Source: Micromonospora yasonensis (GTDB lineage Bacteria > Actinomycetota > Actinomycetes > Mycobacteriales > Micromonosporaceae). Taken from it: DNA of 58,817 nt. Below the pieces are notes generated by a model. The model was not told the origin of the DNA. It did no database searches and worked only from the letters and a program-made list of their open reading frames with translations. Below, one piece after another: positions 34,487-43,694 of the stretch; position 1 is the first letter of the stretch, and each line of letters opens with the position of its first letter. The stretch is taken from NCBI RefSeq assembly GCF_026013475.1, contig NZ_JAPDPH010000015.1, positions 1 to 58,817 on the forward strand. The letters run 5' to 3'. The translations under genes were made by a program, and so were the position numbers.

Positions 34487-35400
34487 AGCGCCTCCCACGT
34501 GAGACAGGCCGCGCCCAGGCAGCCCGCGCGGTCGCCGAGGGCGGCCCGCTGCAGGCGGGGGCGGCGGTGGAAGGTGAGCAGGTCGTCGACGCTCCGCCGC
34601 AGCGGCGCCAGGAGCAGGTCGCCGCTTTCGGCGAGCCCGCCGCCGATCAGCACCAGGTCGACGCCGGTGACGCTGACCGTCGTGGCGATCGCCCGGGCCA
34701 GGGCGTCGACGGCGCGGGCCCAAACGGCGGCGGCTTCCGGTTCGCCAGCGGCGGCGCGGCCGGCCACGATCTCGGCGCCGACCCGCTGCCCGGTGTCGCG
34801 GGCGTACGCCTGCTCGACCGCGGCCGCCGACCCGACCGTCTCGAGGCAGCCCCGGCTGCCGCAGCCGCACACAGATCCCTCCGGGTCCACGATGACGTGG
34901 CCGACTTCGCCGGCCCATCCGTCGGCGGAAACCAGGCGGCCGTCGAGCATCAGCGCCCCCGCCACGCCCGTGCCGACAGGCAGGAACACGACGTTACGGG
35001 CACCGCGCGCGGCACCCAGTCGCGACTCGGCGAGCAGACCGGCGCGCACGTCGTGGCCGACCGTGGCCGGGATCCCGAGGGCGCGGCCGACCGGTTCGGC
35101 GACCGGCAGGTCACGCCAACCCAGGTTGACCGACAACCGCCCGATCCCCCGCCGCTCGTCGACCACACCGGGCACGACCATGCCGCACCCCACGAGCGTC
35201 GGCTCTCCGCCCTCGCCCCGGGCCTGGTCGAGCAGGGCCGACACGATCCGGCTCGCCACCGACCCGATGTCGGCGGCGATATCGGGCGGCGTCCGGTGGG
35301 TGATCCGGGTGAGCTGTTGATAGGACCGGTCGACCAGCGCGGCCTTGATGCGGGTGCCACCGACATCAATGGCCGCGACCACTTCACGCGAGTCGGACAC
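34483..35400 (-). CDS. ROK-family sugar kinase (amino-sugar kinase candidate)
   Basis: A 305-residue cytoplasmic kinase. It has the ATP-binding AIDVGGTRIKAAL near the N-terminus, the sugar-binding GWAGEVGHVIVD segment and the ROK zinc motif CGCGSRGCLE. It therefore looks catalytically complete. The GTG at 35400 begins one base after the stop of the SIS gene; further in-frame codons upstream lie inside that gene. The operon context (SIS isomerase/deaminase, PfkB kinase, class II aldolase) points to phosphorylation of GalNAc, GlcNAc or a related free sugar, but glucose or another hexose cannot be excluded. No deacetylase gene of the NagA type is in the window. Confidence 0.88.
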   Translation of the reverse strand: MSDSREVVAAIDVGGTRIKAALVDRSYQQLTRITHRTPPDIAADIGSVASRIVSALLDQARGEGGEPTLVGCGMVVPGVVDERRGIGRLSVNLGWRDLPVAEPVGRALGIPATVGHDVRAGLLAESRLGAARGARNVVFLPVGTGVAGALMLDGRLVSADGWAGEVGHVIVDPEGSVCGCGSRGCLETVGSAAAVEQAYARDTGQRVGAEIVAGRAAAGEPEAAAVWARAVDALARAIATTVSVTGVDLVLIGGGLAESGDLLLAPLRRSVDDLLTFHRRPRLQRAALGDRAGCLGAACLTWEAL

Positions 35401-35401
35401 G

Positions 35402-36322
35402 CTACCACCCGGCCGGCGGCGCAAGGATGATCGAACGGGTCAGGTGCCGAGGGTTGTCCGGGTCGAGGCCCGCCCGGCGGGCCTTGGCCAGGCAGAGCCG
35501 ATGCACCCGAACCAGCTCGGCCAACGGGTCGACGTCCCGATGCTCGAAATGCGCCCCGGTCGCGCGTACCTGCTCAGCCAACCCAACCGGCACGGCGCCC
35601 AACGCCCAGACCACCCGTCCAGGTGCGGCGATACTGACCGGTCCGTGCCGGTACTCCATGGCCGGATACGACTCCGTCCAGAACTGCGCCGACTCGCGCA
35701 GCTTCAACGCCGCCTCCTCGGCGAGCCCGACGGTCCAGCCGCGCCCCACGAAGGTGACCTGCTCGGCGTCGGCGAGCCGCGCCAACGCCCGCGCCTCGTC
35801 CTCGGCGAGCACCGCCGCCGCGTCCGCGATCGCACGGCTGAGGTTCTCCCCCAGCGAGGCCCGCAGCAGAGCCAGCACGGACGTCGCAAACCGCGTCTGG
35901 ACCACCGACCGCTCATCCACCTCGGAGAGTAGGATCACGTGGTCGGCCAGCTCGGTCACCGGCGTACCGGCGGTGGCGACGATCGCCGACGTGCTCACAC
36001 CACGACCCTTGAGCGACTCCAGCACGTCGATCACCTCGGTCGTGGTTCCCGACCGACTGATCACCAGAACGGCATCGTACCCGCGGCGCAGCTTGTGCTC
36101 ACTCGCCGCGAACGCGTCAGTCTCACCCAGGCCGGCCTGCTCACGCAGCGCCGCGTACGCCTGCGCCATGTAGTACGACGTACCGCAGCCGATCACAGCG
36201 ACCCGGATGCCAGCAGGCGGAAGGGCGGCGGCGAACTCGCCGACCCGCGACACCACGCGCGACCAGCCGTCCGGCTGGCCGACAACCTCGCAGAACAGGT
36301 GACTCTGTTGATCAACCGTCAT
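35402..36322 (-). CDS. SIS-domain sugar isomerase/deaminase (AgaS/GlmS-C-like)
   Basis: A 306-residue cytoplasmic protein with two SIS domains. VAVIGCGTSYYMAQAYAAL, SEHKLRRGYDAVLVISRSGTT and FVGRGWTVGLAEEAALKLRE are typical of the isomerase half of glucosamine-6-phosphate synthase and of AgaS deaminases. There is no glutaminase domain, so it should use, not make, amino-sugar phosphates. ATG at 36322 follows a weak AAAGAGA; a longer frame to 36400 has no support. It is the first gene of the operon SIS, ROK, PfkB, aldolase. The order resembles galactosamine (aga) operons, which convert GalN6P to tagatose-6-phosphate and then to triose phosphates; the last two steps are broken here. Confidence 0.87.
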   Translation of the reverse strand: MTVDQQSHLFCEVVGQPDGWSRVVSRVGEFAAALPPAGIRVAVIGCGTSYYMAQAYAALREQAGLGETDAFAASEHKLRRGYDAVLVISRSGTTTEVIDVLESLKGRGVSTSAIVATAGTPVTELADHVILLSEVDERSVVQTRFATSVLALLRASLGENLSRAIADAAAVLAEDEARALARLADAEQVTFVGRGWTVGLAEEAALKLRESAQFWTESYPAMEYRHGPVSIAAPGRVVWALGAVPVGLAEQVRATGAHFEHRDVDPLAELVRVHRLCLAKARRAGLDPDNPRHLTRSIILAPPAGW

Positions 36323-36914
36323 GACGTTTGTCTCTTTCGGATGGAGGGGATTGGGAGGTTTCCTCGCCCGCTCAAGGGCGGGCGACAACGGGCAGGACAT
36401 GCGTCAATGTGCCGCCCCCACGACCTCGGCACGCCGCTTGTCGTGCAGCGCCCACAGCTCGGCGACCGTGCAGGGCTCGGCCGCGGTGCAGGTCGATCCG
36501 GGGCCCGCCGGTGTTGGCCCGCCTGACTGGCGGCTCCTACCTGACCCGGATCGCTTCACCGCTCCGCCCCCGGCGGGAGCCCCCGTCAGCTAGCCCCACC
36601 CCGACCCACCTCCCTCACCGGCTTGCCAAGCCGACACGCGAAACGCGGTCACCCCGAATTCACGGCAGTTCGGTGCGAAGCACGGGTCGATGGCGCGCCG
36701 CCGCCGTGATGGTCAGCGGCGACGGCGCGCCATCGGAGGCAAGGCGGTCCGCTAGGCCGCCTCGACCGCCACGTACGTCGTAGGCTGTTCGCTGCTGCCG
36801 AGGTGGGTCTTGCCAGTGGCCCAGTCGCGCGCGGCGCTCAACCAGCGGGTTGCGGCGATCCAGCGGCTTCGCGGTCCACCTCAGCCCGCAACACGGTCAT
36901 GAGGAGTCCGTACC
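36323..36914. other. Gap with hairpin terminator and orphan gene tails
   Basis: This 592-base region lies between the SIS operon and a large secreted-protein gene, both leftward. It contains a terminator (36689-36734). On the minus strand, two short protein-like tails end in stops: DWATGKTHLGSSEQPTTYV plus a few residues, ending at 36752, and one ending in LWALHDKRRAEVVGAAH near 36400. They look like 3' remnants of deleted genes, but I do not recognise them. Confidence 0.4.
36689..36734 (-). terminator. Hairpin terminator after the large secreted-protein gene
   Basis: GATGGCGCGCC (36689-36699) pairs perfectly with 36724-36734, and inner GC-rich bases extend the stem with a bulge. It lies about 180 bases past the stop codon at 36915 on the minus strand. 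Confidence 0.6.
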
Positions 36915-39900
36915 TCAGACAGCGGCTCCTATCGCGAAGACATGCACGGTCCCCTCCTTCGGCAGGGTAACGGCGACGACCCGCTTCGATGAGTCGACCT
37001 TGAATGAGTAGGCGAACACCCGGTATCCGGCGCCAAAGTTCGCCGGCCCCGCCTGCGTGTTGCGGTAGTTCGCGGTGGCGACCAGACTCGCGCCGCCGTT
37101 GATGGGGTCCGACGAACAGCACCAGTTGGGGAACTCCACCCCCGCCTCGGCGGAGGTGCCGTCGTCGTAGTGCACGGTCACCGTCCCGACGGCCTGCCCG
37201 ATTCCTGAAGCGAGCAGCCCTATCCGTTGGAATTGCCCGCTGAGCTGAATCGTCGGAGCTCCGCCGGCGACGTTGTCCGCCGATCCTCGTGCGGCGGCAG
37301 TCCAGGCGTATTCGATGCCGTCGTGCGTGATCTTGGCTCCGGGCGTCAGTCCCACCTGCGCCAAGGCTTGGGCGGAGAAGCTGTTCCCGCCTCCGTCGTA
37401 GTTGCCTGGTTTGGGGTTGTCGTCGCTGGTAATGCCGATGTTGTTGAACGCCGACTCCAGCGTCTGGTGGACGGCCATCACGGTGATTTCACTCGTGGCC
37501 TCCTCCGTCGCGGGCCCGGGTGGGGCGAGGTAGTTCGCCACCGCCGTCACGCCGTGGTCGCCCGGTGCCGCGTCGGTCGGCGGGGTCACCGTCCACGTGG
37601 CCGCGATGTGGGTGCCTGCCGGCACTAGGTCGAAGACGGTCGGGGAGGTAGCTTCGACGTCCCAACCGGCTGGGACGTCGAGCCGCAACTCGAGATCGCG
37701 GATCGGCGTCTTTCCGGCGTTCGACAACCGGGTTTCGAGTTCGACGCGGACGCCGGGCAGTGCCGGTCCATCGGCGCCGCGCAGGTCCAGGTGAACGGAG
37801 GTAACCGGTGCCGGTCGTACGTCGATCTCGTATTCAGCACGAGCCTCGGGAAGGCCGTCGGTGCTGTACGCGGTGACCGTGAACCGGCTGGGCTTGGCGA
37901 GAACCGGTGTCCCGGTAATCCCTCCGGTGTCCTTGTTCAGCTCCAAGCCCTCGGGCAGGGCGCCAGCCGTGACCTCGTAGCGCACCGTTGCCGGCGTGTT
38001 GGTGGTCAGCCGCGTCTCGTAGAGCTGGTGCAGGGTGGCCGGCGGCAACGGGTCGGCGCTCAGTTTGGGTGTCGGAACGACGACCTCCTGGGCGTCGCCC
38101 ACGGGCTGGCCAGTGGCGTTCAGCTCCTGCAGCGACCACTTCACCCCGGGCTCGGCGACGGTGAGGTGCCAGTACGTGGATTGGTCGCGGAACCGCTCCT
38201 TCTGTTCGTCGCTGAATGCGCCGAGGTTACGAGCGGTCTCCCATTGCTTGATCGCGTCGAGCACCTTGTCGGTGTTGGTCCCCCCGCGGGTCAGGCTTCC
38301 AACGCTCGTCTGGAAACCGGCGCCAGCGTTCAGTCCGGCACCGCGAGCCAGCTTGCTCTCGACGCTCAGCAGGCTTTCCGAGCCGCCCAGGCTGATCCAG
38401 CCCAACATGCCGGGGAGGAAGTTGGCTCGGTAGAACTCGTTGTTGATGAAGACCTGACTCATCGAGGTGGATGCGACCTCACCCCAGCTGGCACGGGTGA
38501 TCGCGTCCCATGTGTTGGACGTCATTCGACTGGTCTCGGTGACGAAGCCGTCCTTCGCCTCGTTCTTGGCATACGCGCCGTTCACCAACCTGGCCTGGCC
38601 GAAGTTTCCCCAGCCCGACAGTGACGCCGACTCGAGGCCGTCGTAGGAGTTGGAGAGTATTCCCGTGGCGTTCCACGCGGTCGCCAACCTGTCGGCGATC
38701 TCGTCGATGATCGGCAGACCACCGATCGCCCCGCCGTATTGGTTGATGATCACGCGCGCGGTTTGATCACCGGCCGCGTGATCAGTGGCGACGGATCGCC
38801 ACTGTCCTCGGCCGAGCCCGCTCACCTTCCACTCGTCACCAACCTGCTGGGCCGTCGCGTAACTGACGAACTCGTCGCCGATGCGCAGTAACCGGCCCTG
38901 CACACCCTTCGTGAACAAGCCTCCATCGTCCACATACAGTGCCGTGTCGGTGGCCGCCACGGGACGGGTCAACGTGGCACGGCCTCCGAGTGCGAGGCGG
39001 CGGTCGGCAGGCGGTGTGACGTAGGCGTCGTTGGTGCTGATGAAGTCGGAGATCGTGTGCACGCCCAAGTGCACGCCGTTGGCTTTGGCCAACTCCACCG
39101 CGGCCGCGGCGCCGGCGTCACTACCGCCGAGACTAGAATTGAACTGGTAATGGCCGGTCGTCTGCCATGGCCCCACGGCGTTGGGCAAGGAGTAGAGGTA
39201 CTCGATGCCGGCCGCCTTGGCGAAGCGCGCAGCTGTCGGGATGTTTTCGGTGCGCAGGTCGCCCAGCACGAGGAATGACTGGCTGCTCGCCTGCGCGGCC
39301 TTCTGCCACTGGCCGTCTTGGGTCGGGTAGGGCAAGCCCTCACCCGCTGCGATGGCCGACAGCACCGTCGGGGTAAGCTCGGGTGAGGTGCCGAAGAGAG
39401 CGATCTTCGAGCCGACGATCTCACCCTCGATGCCCGGCAGAGGTCCGACGGGGATCGGGTACCCGTCGACATTTTGCCGCACCCGCTCCTTGGTGTAGTC
39501 GTACGTGAACGCCCTCAGCACCGAACCCCAGGGCGTCTTCCCTGCGGCGCTGTATTCTTCGTGGGGCCACACCTCCAGCCGTGACGGGTTATTGTGGACT
39601 TCGCTCTCCCAGCCGTACTGCTGATACTCCTGCGGCCATGTGCCTTCCGTGCGGTCGTTCAGCGGCCGCAGCCCTACGGCAAAGGCGTCGTCGTGGACGA
39701 CACCCACCACCTCGCCGATAGTCTTGGTGATGGATGTGGGCAGCGGACCCCAGAGCAACGTCTGGACATCCGCCCCGTCCGGTCCTTCGACGCTCACGAC
39801 GTCGAAAGTCGTGTAACTCGTCTGGTCGCTCATCCGGACTTCGACCTTGAAGCCCACCGCGTCGTTCGCAAAGGTCAACAGGCTGGGATCGCGCTTCGCG

Positions 39901-40196
39901 CGGGTCACCTCGGTCGGTCGTTGTTGCTTGCCGTCGATCACCAGGCTGACCAGGGACGCGGAACGGTCTGGTTCGAGGTAGTCGAAGCCGGTTCGCGTGT
40001 CCCGAAGGCCGACGACGGTGCCCGCCGAGTCGAGTCCGACAGAGAGGTATCCCGCGGGGATCTCGATCGCCGCTTTCGTGCTTTCAGGGGACATGGCGCC
40101 TGCCGCCGCAGTGGCTGCGGCAGGCACAGACACCAGCGAGGCCAGAGCCAATGCCCCAGCCGCGACGACGGAGCACCATCGGCGTTGAGGTTGCAT
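36915..40196 (-). CDS. Large secreted protein of unassigned family, possible TIM-barrel glycosidase
   Basis: A 1093-residue exported protein whose catalytic region I cannot place in a known family. After a signal peptide (1-32), residues about 40-270 look like a beta-sandwich (IPAGYLSVGLDSAGTVVGLRD). Residues about 290-700 look like an alpha/beta barrel with acidic candidates in NSYDGLESASLSGWGNFG. A putative-Ig (He_PIG) repeat (GALPEGLELNKDTGGITGTP), a NEW3 domain (about 820-905) and a C-terminal beta-sandwich (AFNNIGITSDDNPKPGNYDG) follow. These accessory modules are typical of secreted glycosidases and lyases. ATG at 40196 follows GGAAGGAGA. It has its own promoter region with a perfect CATCCGATG site and lies between the amino-sugar operon and a sugar ABC operon. 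A lyase or glycosidase role is inferred only from shape and neighbours. Confidence 0.75.
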   Translation of the reverse strand: MQPQRRWCSVVAAGALALASLVSVPAAATAAAGAMSPESTKAAIEIPAGYLSVGLDSAGTVVGLRDTRTGFDYLEPDRSASLVSLVIDGKQQRPTEVTRAKRDPSLLTFANDAVGFKVEVRMSDQTSYTTFDVVSVEGPDGADVQTLLWGPLPTSITKTIGEVVGVVHDDAFAVGLRPLNDRTEGTWPQEYQQYGWESEVHNNPSRLEVWPHEEYSAAGKTPWGSVLRAFTYDYTKERVRQNVDGYPIPVGPLPGIEGEIVGSKIALFGTSPELTPTVLSAIAAGEGLPYPTQDGQWQKAAQASSQSFLVLGDLRTENIPTAARFAKAAGIEYLYSLPNAVGPWQTTGHYQFNSSLGGSDAGAAAAVELAKANGVHLGVHTISDFISTNDAYVTPPADRRLALGGRATLTRPVAATDTALYVDDGGLFTKGVQGRLLRIGDEFVSYATAQQVGDEWKVSGLGRGQWRSVATDHAAGDQTARVIINQYGGAIGGLPIIDEIADRLATAWNATGILSNSYDGLESASLSGWGNFGQARLVNGAYAKNEAKDGFVTETSRMTSNTWDAITRASWGEVASTSMSQVFINNEFYRANFLPGMLGWISLGGSESLLSVESKLARGAGLNAGAGFQTSVGSLTRGGTNTDKVLDAIKQWETARNLGAFSDEQKERFRDQSTYWHLTVAEPGVKWSLQELNATGQPVGDAQEVVVPTPKLSADPLPPATLHQLYETRLTTNTPATVRYEVTAGALPEGLELNKDTGGITGTPVLAKPSRFTVTAYSTDGLPEARAEYEIDVRPAPVTSVHLDLRGADGPALPGVRVELETRLSNAGKTPIRDLELRLDVPAGWDVEATSPTVFDLVPAGTHIAATWTVTPPTDAAPGDHGVTAVANYLAPPGPATEEATSEITVMAVHQTLESAFNNIGITSDDNPKPGNYDGGGNSFSAQALAQVGLTPGAKITHDGIEYAWTAAARGSADNVAGGAPTIQLSGQFQRIGLLASGIGQAVGTVTVHYDDGTSAEAGVEFPNWCCSSDPINGGASLVATANYRNTQAGPANFGAGYRVFAYSFKVDSSKRVVAVTLPKEGTVHVFAIGAAV

Positions 40197-40281
40197 TGCT
40201 GTCTCCTTCCCACCTCTGGTTGAGGCGTTCGTTCAGATCGGATTCCCGCCCGTACTGCACGGGTGCAGACAGTCGTGCAAA

Positions 40282-40290
40282 CATCGGATC
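40282..40290. promoter_or_regulatory. CATCGGATC site, proximal
   Basis: ACATCGGATCATT lies 86 bases upstream of the start codon at 40196 and is an inverted partner of the perfect dyad at 40397-40405. Binding by the GntR protein at 512-1189 is inferred. Confidence 0.32.
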
Positions 40291-40396
40291 ATTGGGTGGA
40301 GAGGTTAGGGTCGATATCCGAGTGGGGTCAAGCTTTGTGGCCAGCTCTTAGGCGGGCTGCAACATTGGGGCGCGCTCGCTCATCGACGGGACTAAT

Positions 40397-40405
40397 CATC
40401 CGATG
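40397..40405. promoter_or_regulatory. Perfect CATCCGATG dyad, distal
   Basis: AATCATCCGATGTATAC contains the same 9-mer dyad (opposite strand) as the leader of the GntR gene at 480-488. Two related sites 115 bases apart upstream of one gene are suggestive of a real operator pair. Confidence 0.4.
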
Positions 40406-40535
40406 TATACGGGATCCGGACGCCTAACTGTTGCCGCACCCAGGCCCGGCTCCGCTCACCATGCCGCACGGCCAGACACTGCAGATCATCCTCTATAAAG
40501 GACGGAAGACCCGAAGATCGTTTTGTGGGCACCTC

Positions 40536-41849
40536 TTACAGCGGCACCACCTCCCCGGTCCGCCGAGCGCGTTCGGCGGCGAACACGACCCGGTGGCTCA
40601 TGAGGCTCGCGTCGATGCCGGAGACGATGAGATCGGGGCGGCCACCGTGCAGCGCGTCGATGTAGGCGTTGACCAACCCCGCGTCGCCACCGGCGTGGCC
40701 GTCGGCGGCCGACGAACCGTCGAGGTCCGTGTCGATGACTGTCGTGCGTTCGGTACGGAAGTCGTAAACCTCGAGGTGCCGGCCATCGCCGGTGAGTTGG
40801 CCACGGGTACCGAAGATCTTCGTACGCCGGTTCTCGAGCGGGGTGAAAGCGGTGAGGGTGAATGCCGCTGTGGTGCCGCCGTCGAACTCGAGGTTGACCA
40901 CCTGGTGGTCGACCACGTCGTTGTCGCTGTGATAGACGCACCGCCCGTACGGGCCATCCGCCAGGGCGGCCGTGACGGCGTCCTCGGTGAGCTCCCCTGC
41001 GGTGACGACACTCGCGTAGTACTGCTTGGCACCGCCGTGTCGTAGCCCGTCGAGGTACATCCGCGGCGCCGCGTAAACGCACGTCTTGGTGAGCGGGCAG
41101 GTCAGGCAGCGGTCCGTGGCCCCGGCGGGCGCGTTCGACGACGTGAAGTGGGTCAGCGAGCCGAACGACGACACGCGGCGTACCGGCTGGCCGACGATGT
41201 CGCACAGCCAGTCGATGTCATGGCACGACTTGGCCAGGAGCAGGAATGCCGACTCGTCCTCTCGGCGCCAGCTGCCGCGGACGAACGAGTGGACGAAGTG
41301 GTAGTAGCCGATCGGCTCCAGGTGCTGGATTGACACGATGTCGCCGATCGCGCCGTGGGCCAGGAGCTGCTTGAGCGCGACCGTGTAGGGCGTGTACCGC
41401 ATGACGTGGGCGATCGCCAGAGCCGTGCGGTTGCGCCGGACAGCATCGGCGATCGCCTCGCAGTCGGCCTCTGAGGTGGCCATGGGCTTCTCCAGCAGCA
41501 GTTGGTAGCCCAGATCGGCGAGCGCGACGGCGGCGTCCTTGTGATCCAGGTCCTGGACGGCCACCACGGCAACGTCCGCCATTCGCGGCAGCTGCGCGAG
41601 GTCGCGCCAGTTGTCGAACTGGCGTGCGTCGGGGATGCCGTACCGGTCTGCGAAGGTTGTCCGCACCCGTATCCGGGGTTCGGCGACCGCGGTCACGCGG
41701 GCCTGGTCCGGGCGACGGGCGGCGAGCGCCGCGTAGGCCGATCCTCGGGCGCCGGCACCGACGATCACCAGCGACAGCGGCCGGGTCATCGGCACGCGAA
41801 GCTCACCGGTGATGAATGGTTCGGCGGCGGTTGTGGTCACGATGGTCAT
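40536..41849 (-). CDS. Gfo/Idh/MocA-family oxidoreductase
   Basis: A 437-residue NAD(P)-dependent oxidoreductase. The Rossmann motif is LVIVGAGARGSAYAAL, the conserved lysine motif is LLEKPMAT, and the C-terminal Gfo/Idh/MocA fold includes the His-containing CHDIDWLCDIVG segment. A four-Cys cluster (CLTCPLTKTC plus neighbours) in the middle is found in some members of this family. The ATG at 41849 overlaps the stop of the permease gene by four bases (ATGA), so the protein is made from the sugar ABC operon. It probably oxidises, dehydrates or otherwise activates the imported sugar; the substrate is unknown. The open frame extending to 42407 is antisense-like noise inside the permease gene. Confidence 0.88.
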   Translation of the reverse strand: MTIVTTTAAEPFITGELRVPMTRPLSLVIVGAGARGSAYAALAARRPDQARVTAVAEPRIRVRTTFADRYGIPDARQFDNWRDLAQLPRMADVAVVAVQDLDHKDAAVALADLGYQLLLEKPMATSEADCEAIADAVRRNRTALAIAHVMRYTPYTVALKQLLAHGAIGDIVSIQHLEPIGYYHFVHSFVRGSWRREDESAFLLLAKSCHDIDWLCDIVGQPVRRVSSFGSLTHFTSSNAPAGATDRCLTCPLTKTCVYAAPRMYLDGLRHGGAKQYYASVVTAGELTEDAVTAALADGPYGRCVYHSDNDVVDHQVVNLEFDGGTTAAFTLTAFTPLENRRTKIFGTRGQLTGDGRHLEVYDFRTERTTVIDTDLDGSSAADGHAGGDAGLVNAYIDALHGGRPDLIVSGIDASLMSHRVVFAAERARRTGEVVPL

Positions 41850-42676
41850 CCCTTGCTGGCCCCTCCCGTGAGGCCCTTGACGAAATGCTTCTGGAAGACG
41901 AGGTAGAGCAGGAGGATCGGCAGCGTGGCCAGGAACATCAGCGCGAAGACGGCGCCGAAGTCCTGCTGGTGCTCGCCGATGGCCCGGTAGATGCCGACGG
42001 TGACGGTGGTGCCCTCGGCCGGACCCAGGATGATCAGGGGGTTGAGGAAGTCGTTCCAGACCCATACGCCGAGGAAGATCATGACGCTGGCCGACGCCGG
42101 TCGCAGCAGCGGAAAGACGCACTGCCAGAAGACCCGAAGCTGGCTGGCGCCGTCCAGCGCCGCGGCCTCCTCGATCTCGATCGGGATGGTCTTGACGAAA
42201 CCAGCGAAGACGAACACTCCGAACGGGACGTAGTAGCCGACGTTGACCAAAACCAGTCCGGCTACGGAGGTCATCAGTCCCGTCGCGCGCAGCACGTCGG
42301 TGATCGGGGTGAGGATGACCGCCGGTGGGATCATCAACCCGGCCAGCATGATGATCATCATGATCCGCGGGCCGAGGCCGGTGTTGCGGGCGACGTAGTG
42401 CCCGCACATCGCCGACAGCACCGTCAAGATTGTCACGGACACCGCCGTGACCTCGACGCTGTTGACGAGCCCGTACCAGAACAGGTGGTCCGGTCGCGTC
42501 AGCACCTGCCGTATGTTGTCCAGGGTGGGCGGGACGGGCAACCCGGCCGGGTCCATGACGATGGTGTCGCCAGACTTGAATACGTTGACGAGCACCAGGT
42601 AGAGCGGCAAGAAGAACACGGCGGTCACGAAGACCGCGACGATCGCGCGCAGCCAGTGCGGGTGGCGTCGGCTCAT
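41846..42676 (-). CDS. Carbohydrate ABC transporter permease (MalG type)
   Basis: A 276-residue inner-membrane permease with six predicted helices and the EAA loop EEAAALDGASQLRVFWQCVFP. The ending FVKGLTGGASKG is characteristic of CUT1-family MalG-like subunits. The ATG at 42676 overlaps the stop of the other permease (ATGA) and follows GGGAGGTGA. It pairs with the MalF-like gene upstream and the binding protein at 43695. No ATPase gene is nearby, so the system presumably borrows a shared ATPase such as MsiK. Confidence 0.93.
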   Translation of the reverse strand: MSRRHPHWLRAIVAVFVTAVFFLPLYLVLVNVFKSGDTIVMDPAGLPVPPTLDNIRQVLTRPDHLFWYGLVNSVEVTAVSVTILTVLSAMCGHYVARNTGLGPRIMMIIMLAGLMIPPAVILTPITDVLRATGLMTSVAGLVLVNVGYYVPFGVFVFAGFVKTIPIEIEEAAALDGASQLRVFWQCVFPLLRPASASVMIFLGVWVWNDFLNPLIILGPAEGTTVTVGIYRAIGEHQQDFGAVFALMFLATLPILLLYLVFQKHFVKGLTGGASKG

Positions 42677-43626
42677 GCGGTCACCTCCCGACGCTGCAGC
42701 AGTCGCAGGGCCGCGGTGGAGACGACCGCGACGACGACGAGCATCACGGTGGCGACGGCCGAGGCGTAGCCGATGCGGTTGCCCACGAGGCCGGTCTGGA
42801 TGACCTCGAACGCTATGGTGCTGGTGGTTCCATTGCCCGGGCCGCCGTTCGTGATCACCTGGACCTGGTCGTAGACCTTGAATCCGGAGATGAGCAGCAT
42901 GACGGTGTTGATGGTCAGCGCCGGCGCGAGCAGCGGCCAGGCCACCCGCCTGAACCGCTGCACGGGTCCGGCTCCGTCGATCGCTGCGGCTTCGTGCAGC
43001 TCCTGTGGTACGCCCTGCAGGCCGGCCAGGAAGACCACGACGCAGAAGCCGAGCATCTGCCAGACGATGATCCACGCGAGCGTGTAGAGAGCTACGTCCG
43101 GGTCGGACAGCCAGCCCGGCGGATGGTCGACACCAAGCTGGCGCAGCGCGGAGTTGAGCAGGCCGTCATCGGTCAGAATCGCCTGCCAGATCACACTGAC
43201 GACGACCGAACTCAGCACGACCGGGGTGAAGAAGACGCCGCGCAGCGTGTTGTAGAGCCAGCCGCGCCGGTCCAGCAGTACGGCGACTGCCAGCCCCAGC
43301 GCGTTCGCGGCGACCGTGACGATCGCGGTGATGAGCACCGTGTTCGTCAGCACTTTGTGGAAGTCGGCGTCCGCGGCGAGAAGCCGGTAGTTGCGCAGGC
43401 CCACCCATTGCGTCGGCGGATGGTACGGGTTGTGGTTGGTCAGACTGTGGTAGACGGTCACGGCGACCGGGAGGAGTACGAAGCAGGCGTACAACGCCAG
43501 CGCCGGGGCACCGAATACCCCGAAGGACCCCAGCCTGGTCCTCACCCGGTAGCGGGATGGCCGCACATCCCTGCTGGCCCGCGCCCGCGCCGTCTCCACT
43601 CTTGAAGACGCGCCTGTCACCGCCAT
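42673..43626 (-). CDS. Carbohydrate ABC transporter permease (MalF type)
   Basis: A 317-residue permease with a cytoplasmic N-terminus (about 45 residues), six predicted helices and the EAA loop LHEAAAIDGAGPVQRFRRVAWP. ATG at 43626 follows AAAGGGGAG; the longer frame to 43659 is not needed. It is second in the operon after the binding-protein gene (68-base gap) and overlaps the MalG-type gene. Confidence 0.93.
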   Translation of the reverse strand: MAVTGASSRVETARARASRDVRPSRYRVRTRLGSFGVFGAPALALYACFVLLPVAVTVYHSLTNHNPYHPPTQWVGLRNYRLLAADADFHKVLTNTVLITAIVTVAANALGLAVAVLLDRRGWLYNTLRGVFFTPVVLSSVVVSVIWQAILTDDGLLNSALRQLGVDHPPGWLSDPDVALYTLAWIIVWQMLGFCVVVFLAGLQGVPQELHEAAAIDGAGPVQRFRRVAWPLLAPALTINTVMLLISGFKVYDQVQVITNGGPGNGTTSTIAFEVIQTGLVGNRIGYASAVATVMLVVVAVVSTAALRLLQRREVTA

Positions 43627-43694
43627 CGAGGGGCTCCCCTTTCGAACATCCGGCGGCACGTGTAGCGCCGCCGGGCTTCACCCACGCGTGGTCG

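Larger units (their letters stand above)
40197..40535. other. Promoter region of the large secreted-protein gene
   Basis: This 339-base leader between two leftward genes contains two inverted copies of ACATCGGATSATT (40281-40293 and on the opposite strand at about 40394-40406), 113 bases apart. It also contains AT-richer sequence than its surroundings. No gene is seen. Confidence 0.45.

Noticed and set aside
42407..43075. N-terminal extensions of the oxidoreductase and permease frames
   Set aside because: The extended parts overlap conserved upstream genes and read as Arg/His-rich noise; the ATGA-overlap starts with Shine-Dalgarno sequences are much better.
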